From assembly GCA_004144935.1 (NCBI GenBank), contig SDZP01000021.1, forward strand, positions 1 through 18,971: DNA of 18,971 nt, written 5' to 3'. The notes beneath the pieces are model-generated. The model had not been told where the DNA came from. It was given only the letters and a program-made list of their open reading frames with translations, and ran no database searches. Shown piece after piece: positions 7,457-13,328 of this stretch. How positions within the stretch are numbered: position 1 is the first letter of the stretch; each line of letters begins with the position of its first letter. Source of the DNA: Caulobacteraceae bacterium (GTDB lineage Bacteria; Pseudomonadota; Alphaproteobacteria; Caulobacterales; Caulobacteraceae). Position numbers and translations under genes: made by a program.

Positions 7457-8434
7457 ATGACCCACTCCTTCGACACTGCTCGCTACAGCCGCGCCGGCCG
7501 GGGCAAGATGTTTCCTTCGGTGCTGGACCTGATCGGCGACACCCCCATCGTCGGCCTGCCCCGCCTCACCGCCGAGCTGAAGCCGCGCGCCGAAGTGGTC
7601 GCCAAGCTGGAGTTCTTCAACCCGATGGCCTCGGTCAAGGACCGCATCGGGGTGTCGATGATCGAGCAGCTGGAGGCCGACGGCAAGCTGACCCCCGGCG
7701 CCACCATCGTCGAGCCGACCAGCGGCAACACCGGCATCGCCCTGGCCTTCGTGGCCGCCGCCAAGGGCTACAGGCTGATCCTGGTGATGCCCGAGAGCAT
7801 GTCGATCGAGCGCCGCAAGATGCTGCTGCTGCTGGGGGCCAAGCTGGAACTGACCCCGGCCGAACGCGGCATGCGCGGCGCCGTCGCCCGCGCCACCGAG
7901 ATCCTCGAGGAGATTCCGGGCTCGGTCATGCCGCAGCAGTTCGAGAACGCCGCCAACCCCCATATCCACCGCATCTCGACCGCCGAGGAAATCTGGAACG
8001 ACACCGCCGGCCGGGTCGACGCCGTCGTCGCCGGGGTCGGCACCGGCGGCACCATCACCGGCGTCGGCCAGGTGCTGAAGGCCCGCAAGCCGTCGCTGCG
8101 CATGGTCGCGGTCGAGCCGGAGAACAGCGCGGTGCTGTCGGGGGGGCAGCCGGGGCCGCACAAGATCCAGGGCATCGGGGCCGGCTTCGTGCCGGGCAAC
8201 GTCGACAGGGGCGTCATCGACGACATCGTCCAGGTCAGCAACGACGACGCCTTCGCCATGGCCCGCAAGGCCGCCTCGCTCGAGGGCCTGCCGGTGGGCA
8301 TCTCCTCCGGCGCGGCCCTGACCGCCGCCTTCGAACTGGCCAGCCGGCCGGAGTACGAGGGCAAGCTGATCGTCACCATCATCCCCAGCTTCGCCGAGCG
8401 CTACCTGTCGACGGCGCTGTTCGAGGGTCTGTGA
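7457..8434 (+). CDS. cysK: Cysteine synthase (O-acetylserine sulfhydrylase)
   Basis: Pyridoxal-phosphate enzyme that makes cysteine from O-acetylserine and sulfide. The protein has 325 residues, close to the family norm. The PLP-binding lysine is K61 in NPMASVKDRIG. The substrate-carboxylate loop TSGNTG is at 88-93, and the phosphate-binding glycine-rich loop GVGTGGTITG is near 193-202. PVGISSGAAL is in the C-terminal part. The ATG at 7457 follows GGAAG; a downstream ATG at 7508 (MFPSVLDLIG) would also give a plausible N-terminus, so the first 17 residues are less certain. The stop overlaps the next start by one base (TGATG), which links it to the NTR-like gene and vsr. CysK versus CysM cannot be separated with certainty from sequence alone, but the overall pattern is CysK-like. 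Confidence 0.94.
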   Translation: MTHSFDTARYSRAGRGKMFPSVLDLIGDTPIVGLPRLTAELKPRAEVVAKLEFFNPMASVKDRIGVSMIEQLEADGKLTPGATIVEPTSGNTGIALAFVAAAKGYRLILVMPESMSIERRKMLLLLGAKLELTPAERGMRGAVARATEILEEIPGSVMPQQFENAANPHIHRISTAEEIWNDTAGRVDAVVAGVGTGGTITGVGQVLKARKPSLRMVAVEPENSAVLSGGQPGPHKIQGIGAGFVPGNVDRGVIDDIVQVSNDDAFAMARKAASLEGLPVGISSGAALTAAFELASRPEYEGKLIVTIIPSFAERYLSTALFEGL

Positions 8435-8838
8435 TGCGCCGGGGCTGGATCGCCCTGGCGACCGCCCTGACCCTGTGGGCCGGGGGCGCGACAGGCGCCC
8501 TGGCCTGTCGTTTCGCGCCGGCCAAGGATCCGGTCAGCCACCTGGCCCGCGCCGACGTGGCCTTTGTCGGCCGGGTGATCGGGACCCGGCCGATCCGGGG
8601 CCGCGAGGGCGAGATCGAAACCCGCTTCCAGGTGACGCGGACGCTCAAGGGCCCGGCCGCGCCTGTTCGTCTGGTCCAGCAGAATACGACGACCACCTGC
8701 GGCGACGTCGACTTCCGCCCCGGCCAGACGGTCCTGGTGCTGGCCGTGAAGGTGGAAGGCCGGCTAGCCACCTCGACCATGCTGCGGCCGCAGTTTCCTG
8801 TGGCGGACTATGAGCGGGCGGCCAGGCTGCGGCAGTGA
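8434..8838 (+). CDS. Exported small protein with NTR/TIMP-like fold (predicted)
   Basis: 134-residue protein with a signal peptide (residues 1-24, ending TGALA) followed immediately by a cysteine at 25. ALA-C at the cleavage site fits signal peptidase I better than a lipobox, since the -3 residue is alanine. The mature part has the layout of bacterial netrin/TIMP-like domains: an N-terminal cysteine, ADVAFVGRVIGT, a strand FQVTRTLKG, then a second cysteine in TTTCGDVDF followed by PGQTVLVLAVKV. The two cysteines (C25, C89) could form a disulfide. No enzymatic motif is visible; the function of these bacterial proteins is not established. Its start overlaps the cysK stop by one base and its stop overlaps the vsr GTG start by four, so it is translated as part of that unit. 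Confidence 0.72.
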   Translation: MRRGWIALATALTLWAGGATGALACRFAPAKDPVSHLARADVAFVGRVIGTRPIRGREGEIETRFQVTRTLKGPAAPVRLVQQNTTTTCGDVDFRPGQTVLVLAVKVEGRLATSTMLRPQFPVADYERAARLRQ

Positions 8839-9296
8839 CCGACGTCTACAGTCCTGAGAAGCGCTCGGCCGTCATGCGGCGGGTCAAGGCCCGAGACACC
8901 ACCCCGGAGCTGAAGGTGCGCCGGCTGCTCACCGGCCTGGGAGCCCGCTACAGGCTGCATCGCAAGGACCTGCCGGGCAAGCCGGACATCGTCATGGCCG
9001 GGCGACGGCTGGCCATCTTTGTGCACGGCTGTTTCTGGCACGGACACGACTGCGCGCGCGGAGCCCGGGTCCCGAAGGCCAACCGCGACTACTGGCTGGG
9101 CAAGGTGGGGCGCAACCGGACACGGGACGTGGACAGCCGGGCGGCGCTGGAGGCGGCCGGCTGGCGGGTCGAGACGATCTGGGAATGCGAGATGAAAGAT
9201 GAGGCCGTGCTGCGGGAGCGGCTGGCGGCGTTGTTGGAGCGCTCGGCGAGCAATATTTTGCACCGGCTCCAGCGACTTCCACCGTCGTCATCCTAG
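8835..9296 (+). CDS. vsr: Very short patch repair (Vsr) endonuclease
   Basis: Strand-specific nuclease that nicks next to T:G mismatches produced by deamination of 5-methylcytosine, starting repair back to C:G. The 153-residue protein aligns nearly position for position with E. coli Vsr (156 residues). It has E25, the metal-binding catalytic D51 in LPGKPDIV, and FVHGCFWHGHDC at 62-73 with H64 and H69. Structural zinc ligands are C66, H71, C73 and C118 (the last in WECEM). It starts with GTG at 8835, overlapping the upstream stop by 4 bases (GTGA). The usual partner, a C5 methyltransferase, is three genes upstream. The last codons and the TAG stop lie inside the arm of an 18-bp palindromic element, so the C-terminal PPSSS tail is repeat-derived. 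Confidence 0.95.
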   Translation: MTDVYSPEKRSAVMRRVKARDTTPELKVRRLLTGLGARYRLHRKDLPGKPDIVMAGRRLAIFVHGCFWHGHDCARGARVPKANRDYWLGKVGRNRTRDVDSRAALEAAGWRVETIWECEMKDEAVLRERLAALLERSASNILHRLQRLPPSSS

Positions 9297-9321
9297 GCCT
9301 TGTGCCTAGGATGACGACGGT
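9281..9321. terminator. 18-bp perfect palindrome between convergent vsr and hybrid kinase genes
   Basis: Arms 9281-9298 and 9304-9321 are exact reverse complements (18 bp) around the 5-base loop CTTGT. Each arm contains GTCATCCTAGGC. The element covers the 3' end of vsr and most of the 44-bp convergent gap, so it can act as a bidirectional terminator or RNA stabiliser. Similar CATCC-x-AGG palindromes are dispersed repeats in alphaproteobacteria. There is no long T-tract on either side. Confidence 0.75.
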
Positions 9322-9340
9322 GAATTGCAAGCAAACGGCG

Positions 9341-11077
9341 CTAAGCCGCCGCCCGCCGTCCCCCGCTCGACAAAGCCACTTCCAGCGCCGCATAGAGCTG
9401 GGCCGGTTCGATCGGCTTGGCGACGTGGCCGGTCATGCCGGCGGCGAGGCAGGCTTCCCAGTCGCGGGCCGTGGCCGAGGCGGTAATGGCGACGACGGGG
9501 ACGGTCTGGTTGGGGCCCTTCATGGCGCGAAGCTGGCGGGTGGCCTCGCGGCCGTCCATGTCGGGCATGTAGACGTCCATCAGCACCACGTCGAAGGCCT
9601 CCAGCGCCAGGCGTTCCAGGGCCTCCTCGGCCGAGGCCGCGGTCTCGGGGACGATGCCGAGCGGGGCCAGAACCAGGCCGATGGCCTGACGGTTGACGGC
9701 GTGGTCGTCGACCACGAGCACCCGGGCCTCGACAGCCTGCGGGGCCTGGACGACGGCCGGCGCCTCGGCGGCCGGCAGGGTCAGGGACAGGGTGAAGACG
9801 GCGCCTTCGCCCGGGGCGCTGACCACGGCGAGGTCGCCGCCCATCAGCCGGGCCAGCTCGCGGCTGATCATCAGGCCAAGGCCGGTGCCGCCGTGGGTAC
9901 GGGCGGTGTGGGCGCCCAGCTGTTCGAACGGCAGGAACAGGCGGTCGAGCTGCTGGGGCGTCATGCCGGGGCCGGTGTCATCGACGGCGATGGTGACGGC
10001 GTAGGCGCCCTCGCCGGTCTGCTGGCCGCCCAGCTGCAGGGTGACGCAGCCTTCCTTGGTGAACTTCAGGGCGTTGGACAGCAGGTTGTTGACCACCTGA
10101 CGGATGCGGGTCGGATCGCCGCTGACCCAGCCGGGCAGATGGCGGGCCCCGCGAATGCGCATGCGCAGGCCCTTGGCCCGGGCCTGCGGCCGCCAGGCGC
10201 GGACGGCGTCGACCACCGCGGTGCGCAGGTCGAAGTCGACGGCCTCGACGCTCATGCGGCCGGCTTCCAGCTTGGAAAGGTCGAGCATGTCGTCAAGCAG
10301 GGTGGTCATCATCCGGCCGGCCTCGCCGATCAGCCGGCCCTGCGGGTGTCCGGCGCGCTCGGTGTCGGCGGCGCCGGCCAGGATGGCGCTGATCGGGGTG
10401 CGCAGTTCGTGGCTGATCATCGCCACCCAGGCGCTCTTGGCGCGGGTGGCTTCCTCGGCCTCGGTGCGACGCAGCTCGGCCTCGGCGCGGGCGTCGTCGG
10501 AAATCTTGCGGGCCTCCTCCGTCGTCAGCCAGGCGCCGATGATGTTGAGGATGACCAGGCCGACGGCGATCATCATCGTCGAGACCAGCGGTCCCGGGGC
10601 GGTGCTGATGTCGAGCAGCGGCAGGACCAGCAGATAGAGTCCATAGGGCAGGCCGCCGGCGGCGAAGGCGATGCGGCTGCCCCGGCAGATGGCGATCAGG
10701 TTGGTCATGGCGGTGGCGATGACGATCATCGCCAGGGCCGGGCCGTAGCGGTCGATGCCCTGCCACAGCACCGGGGCCAGGGCCCCGAAGGCGATGGAGG
10801 AGGGCAGGAAGGTGATCAGGGCGGCGCGGGCCGCCTTGAAGGGGGTGTCGATGCGGTGCTTGAGAAGCTCCGTGCCGGTGAAATGATCCAGGCCCTGGGC
10901 CATGGCGTAGAGGGCGGCCCATCCCCACGACCAGGTCCAGCCGAAGGTGATCTGCAGGCCGGCGGCGACGCCGACGGCCGTCATCAACCGGATCGGCATA
11001 TGCTTGCGGCGGGTGGCCACGACCGCCGCAAGCCCGAAGCGATCGGCTCCGGATTGATTGGCGGCCTGGGCCAGCAT
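9341..11077 (-). CDS. Hybrid membrane sensor histidine kinase with C-terminal receiver domain
   Basis: Membrane-bound hybrid kinase, 578 residues from the chosen start. The N-terminal third has about five or six hydrophobic segments (roughly 31-185) and no recognisable periplasmic sensor domain. A short linker leads to HisKA with MISHELRTPISAIL, phosphorylated histidine H223. The ATPase domain has N-box NNLLSNALKFT (330-340), G1 DDTGPGM (366-372) and G2 GGTGLGL (396-402). The receiver domain (about 452-571) has the acidic pair D457/D458, phosphoacceptor D501 in VLMDVYMPDMDG and K554. An HPt protein elsewhere must complete the relay. An upstream ATG at 11095 adds six residues, but AGGGGAAGAG lies between the two ATGs at ideal spacing for 11077 and nothing precedes 11095, so 11077 is preferred. 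The stimulus is unknown. Confidence 0.92.
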   Translation of the reverse strand: MLAQAANQSGADRFGLAAVVATRRKHMPIRLMTAVGVAAGLQITFGWTWSWGWAALYAMAQGLDHFTGTELLKHRIDTPFKAARAALITFLPSSIAFGALAPVLWQGIDRYGPALAMIVIATAMTNLIAICRGSRIAFAAGGLPYGLYLLVLPLLDISTAPGPLVSTMMIAVGLVILNIIGAWLTTEEARKISDDARAEAELRRTEAEEATRAKSAWVAMISHELRTPISAILAGAADTERAGHPQGRLIGEAGRMMTTLLDDMLDLSKLEAGRMSVEAVDFDLRTAVVDAVRAWRPQARAKGLRMRIRGARHLPGWVSGDPTRIRQVVNNLLSNALKFTKEGCVTLQLGGQQTGEGAYAVTIAVDDTGPGMTPQQLDRLFLPFEQLGAHTARTHGGTGLGLMISRELARLMGGDLAVVSAPGEGAVFTLSLTLPAAEAPAVVQAPQAVEARVLVVDDHAVNRQAIGLVLAPLGIVPETAASAEEALERLALEAFDVVLMDVYMPDMDGREATRQLRAMKGPNQTVPVVAITASATARDWEACLAAGMTGHVAKPIEPAQLYAALEVALSSGGRRAAA

Positions 11078-11123
11078 GGTCTCTTCCCCTGACATGCGGG
11101 GAGAGTGGGGCGAAGCTTACTAA

Positions 11124-11160
11124 GACTCAGTGAAAGAACGCTGGTCGGTATTTTGGTTAA
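11124..11160. promoter_or_regulatory. Probable promoter region of hybrid kinase with GANTC site and GGTTAA half-site
   Basis: This AT-richer part of the gap between the kinase and OsmC genes holds GACTC at 11124-11128 (a GANTC site 46 bp before the kinase start) and GGTTAA at 11155-11160, the reverse of a TTAACC CtrA-type half-site. No second TTAA half with 7-bp spacing is present. Suggestive only. Confidence 0.3.
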
Positions 11161-11187
11161 TGACCCGAAGTGAGGAACGGGTTCGGA

Positions 11188-11649
11188 TCAGGGCTTTTCG
11201 ACCACGATCTCCGTCTTCACCGAGTTGGCGATGTAGCAGACCTCATGGGCCTCATGATGCAGGCGATCGAGCTCGTCCGGGGTCGGCTGGCGGCCGTCGA
11301 AGGCGATGACCGGGCGCAGGGCGACCCGCGTCACCGCGATCCGGCCCTCCGCCGTCTTGCGCATCACGCCCTCGGCCTCATCGCGGTAGCCGAGCACCGT
11401 GAACCCCGCCTTGGAAGCGATATGGAGGAAACTCAACATGTGGCAGTTGCTGATCGCGGCGACGAACATCTCCTCGGGATCGATGGCGTCGGCCGCCGAC
11501 CAGGGCGCCGGCACCACATGCGGCGAGGCCGAGGCCGGGATGGCGATGCCGGCGTCGAAGCTGACCGTATGCCTGCGGCTGTAGCGGCCGGCCGGGAAGT
11601 CTTCCCCCGGCTGCAGGGCCCAGTCGACGGTGGCGGTGTAGCTCGCCAT
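11188..11649 (-). CDS. OsmC-family peroxiredoxin-like protein
   Basis: OsmC/Ohr-fold protein of 153 residues; characterised relatives reduce organic hydroperoxides with a pair of cysteines. Both are present: C69 in AAISNCHMLSFL and C138 in HHEAHEVCYIANSV. PEEMFVAAISNCHMLSFL matches the conserved helix of the OsmC superfamily. The C-terminus ends with TEIVVEKP, a common finish in the YhfA/OsmC branch. The start ATG at 11649 shares one base with the stop of the upstream VOC gene (TGATG), so the two are cotranscribed and probably translationally coupled. No ohrR-type regulator is next to it. Detoxification of organic peroxides is inferred from the family; whether it is OsmC proper, Ohr or a third branch cannot be settled by eye, although it is not the classical Ohr length or motif. 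Confidence 0.9.
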   Translation of the reverse strand: MASYTATVDWALQPGEDFPAGRYSRRHTVSFDAGIAIPASASPHVVPAPWSAADAIDPEEMFVAAISNCHMLSFLHIASKAGFTVLGYRDEAEGVMRKTAEGRIAVTRVALRPVIAFDGRQPTPDELDRLHHEAHEVCYIANSVKTEIVVEKP

Positions 11650-12032
11650 CAGGCGGGCTCCAGCGGAAAGGTGGCGGCCTCGATCCGATTGCCGTCGAGG
11701 TCCTTGATGAAGGCCGCATAGTAGCCGGTCATCGCCGCCTGGCGAGGCCCTGGCGGTCCGTCATCGGCGCCGCCGTGGTCGAGGGCGGCCTGGTGAAAGG
11801 CCTGGACGGCCGCCTGGTCGCGGGCCCGCAGGCAGATGTGCAGGCCGCTGTCGCCGGGTTCCGGGCCGCGCCCCGGCCGGTGGTTCAGCCAGACCTCGGG
11901 ATAGCGCTTGCCGAACCCGACGCTGGCCGCCCGCTCGACGAGGCGGCGGTAGCCGAGGGGGTGGAGGACGGCCTCGTAGAAGGCGGCGGAGGCGGCGAGG
12001 TCGCGAACAGACAGGGACAGGTGATCGATCAC
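11649..12032 (-). CDS. VOC-superfamily (glyoxalase/dioxygenase fold) protein
   Basis: Single-domain vicinal-oxygen-chelate protein of 127 residues. It begins IDHLSLSVRDLAASAAFYEAVLHPLGY, the usual first beta-alpha unit of glyoxalase-like proteins. Candidate metal ligands are H4, H65 (in SGLHICLRA) and E118 (in NRIEAATF). The C-terminal YYAAFIKDLDGNRIE is the standard VOC ending. The reaction is not predictable. GTG at 12032 was chosen because CGGAGG precedes it by 5 bases and because VOC proteins start just before the IDH strand. An ATG further upstream in frame (12086) would add 18 residues encoded by the REP-like repeat. It is followed by the OsmC gene with a one-base overlap, suggesting a small stress-detoxification operon. 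Confidence 0.88.
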   Translation of the reverse strand: MIDHLSLSVRDLAASAAFYEAVLHPLGYRRLVERAASVGFGKRYPEVWLNHRPGRGPEPGDSGLHICLRARDQAAVQAFHQAALDHGGADDGPPGPRQAAMTGYYAAFIKDLDGNRIEAATFPLEPA

Positions 12033-12043
12033 GGCAACCTCCG

Positions 12044-12074
12044 CTCCGATTATCCTCGCGAATGCGGGGATCCA
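12044..12074 (+). repeat. REP-like palindromic element, copy 1 of inverted pair
   Basis: Contains the hairpin ATCCTCGC-GAAT-GCGGGGAT (12052-12071, one T-G wobble). It matches the reverse complement of 12120-12150 at 25 of 31 positions. It lies just upstream of the VOC gene start and resembles the GCGAA-x-GCGGG-ATCCA intergenic repeat common in alphaproteobacteria. Confidence 0.65.
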
Positions 12075-12119
12075 TACATACGCCACCTCACGCGCCGCCG
12101 CCTGAAATCCACCTCCGCG

Positions 12120-12150
12120 TGGATGCCCGCAAGCGCGAGCATGAACGGAG
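12120..12150 (-). repeat. REP-like palindromic element, copy 2 of inverted pair
   Basis: Inverted partner of 12044-12074, separated from it by 45 bases. It is itself a near-perfect hairpin (ATGCCCGC at 12123-12130, AAGC loop, GCGAGCAT at 12135-12142, one mismatch). It ends 6 bases before the acyl-CoA dehydrogenase stop codon and may act as a terminator for that minus-strand operon. Confidence 0.6.
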
Positions 12151-12156
12151 GAGCCG

Positions 12157-13323
12157 CTAGAGCGTCCGGGCGATCAGCACCTTCATGATCTCGTTGGTGC
12201 CGCCGTAGATCCGCTGCACCCGGCTGTCGCGGTACATCCTGGCGATCGGATACTCGGCCATGTAGCCGAAGCCGCCGTAGAGCTGCAGGCAGCGGTCGAT
12301 GATCTTGTTCTCGAGATCGGTGACCCAGTATTTCGCCATCGAGGCGGTGGCGGCGTCGAGCTTGCCCTTCAGGTGTTTCTCGATGCAGTCGTTGACGAAG
12401 ACCCGCGCGATGGTCGCCTCGGTCTTGCATTCGGCCAGCACGAACTGGGTGTTCTGGAAGTCGATGATCGCCTTGCCGAAGGCCTTGCGCTGCTTGACGT
12501 AGTCGATGGTCAGCTCCAGCGCCCGCTCGATGGTGGCCATGCCCTGGATGGCGATGTTCAGCCGCTCCTGCGGCAGCTGGCCCATCAGCTGGAAGAAGCC
12601 CTGGCCCTCGTCTCCGCCCAGCACATTGGCCGCCGGCACGCGGACGTCGTTGAAGAACAGCTCGGAGGTGTCGGCCGCCTCCATGCCCAGCTTGTCGAGG
12701 TTGCGGCCGCGCTCGAAGCCGGCCGCGCCGTCGGTCTCCACCAGCACCAGCGAGGTGCCGCGGGCGCCCTGGCTGGGGTCGGTCTTGGCGACCACGATGA
12801 TCAGGTTGGCCGTCTGGCCGTTGGTGATGAAGGTCTTGGAGCCGTTGATGACGTACTCGTTGCCGGTGAGGATGGCCGTCGACTTGATCCCCTGCAGGTC
12901 CGAGCCTGCGCCCGGCTCGGTCATGGCGATGCCGCCGACGAACGTGCCATCGGCCAGCCCGGGCAGCCAGCGGCGGCGTTGCTCCTCGGTGCCGTAGTGG
13001 AAGATGTAGGGGGCGACGATGGAGTTGTGCAGCGACAGGCCGAAGCCGTCGACGCCCTTGGCGCCCATCTGCTCCATGAGGATGACCTCATGGCGGTAGT
13101 CGCCGCCCATGCCGCCGTATTCCTCGGGGATGGACAGGCAGGCCAGGCCCGCCTCCGCCGCCTCGTTCCACATGGCCCGCTCGACCACGCCGTCCTCGCG
13201 CCATTTGGCGACGCGGGATTCGGGCGCGTGGTCGGTGAAGAACCGGGCCACGGCGTCTTCGAAGATGACGATGTCCTCTTCGGCCAGGGAGGGGGCGCGT
13301 TCGACTTGCAGGGCGGCGGGCAT
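12157..13323 (-). CDS. Acyl-CoA dehydrogenase, LCAD-like catalytic layout
   Basis: FAD-dependent acyl-CoA dehydrogenase of 388 residues, the standard size. It catalyses alpha,beta-dehydrogenation of an acyl-CoA and passes electrons to electron-transfer flavoprotein. Family motifs include PEEYGGMGGDYRH (66-78), the flavin/substrate loop AMTEPGAGSDLQGI (133-146), TFITNGQ (164-170), DYVKQRKAFGK (274-284), the QLYGGFGYM region (347-355) and RIYGGTNEIM (371-380). In the MCAD position the sequence is YGGT, not YEGT, so the catalytic base is probably E253 in LPQERL, the location used by LCAD and isovaleryl-CoA dehydrogenase. The ATG at 13323 starts 5 bases after the upstream dehydrogenase stop, so the two form an operon. 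Substrate chain length or branching is not determined. Confidence 0.93.
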   Translation of the reverse strand: MPAALQVERAPSLAEEDIVIFEDAVARFFTDHAPESRVAKWREDGVVERAMWNEAAEAGLACLSIPEEYGGMGGDYRHEVILMEQMGAKGVDGFGLSLHNSIVAPYIFHYGTEEQRRRWLPGLADGTFVGGIAMTEPGAGSDLQGIKSTAILTGNEYVINGSKTFITNGQTANLIIVVAKTDPSQGARGTSLVLVETDGAAGFERGRNLDKLGMEAADTSELFFNDVRVPAANVLGGDEGQGFFQLMGQLPQERLNIAIQGMATIERALELTIDYVKQRKAFGKAIIDFQNTQFVLAECKTEATIARVFVNDCIEKHLKGKLDAATASMAKYWVTDLENKIIDRCLQLYGGFGYMAEYPIARMYRDSRVQRIYGGTNEIMKVLIARTL

Positions 13324-13328
13324 GGGGA

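Noticed and set aside
6244..9296. Restriction-modification system
   Set aside because: A C5 methyltransferase and Vsr are present, but no gene in or near this block looks like a cognate restriction enzyme. Vsr is a repair nuclease.
9302..11092. 596-residue plus-strand open frame opposite the hybrid kinase
   Set aside because: It is longer than the real gene but has no domain motifs and the repetitive composition of a shadow frame. The minus strand has complete HisKA, ATPase and receiver motifs.
12033..12086. 18-residue N-terminal extension of the VOC protein from ATG 12086
   Set aside because: The extension is encoded by the REP-like palindrome and lacks a ribosome binding site. GTG 12032 has CGGAGG at good spacing and gives the normal VOC N-terminus.
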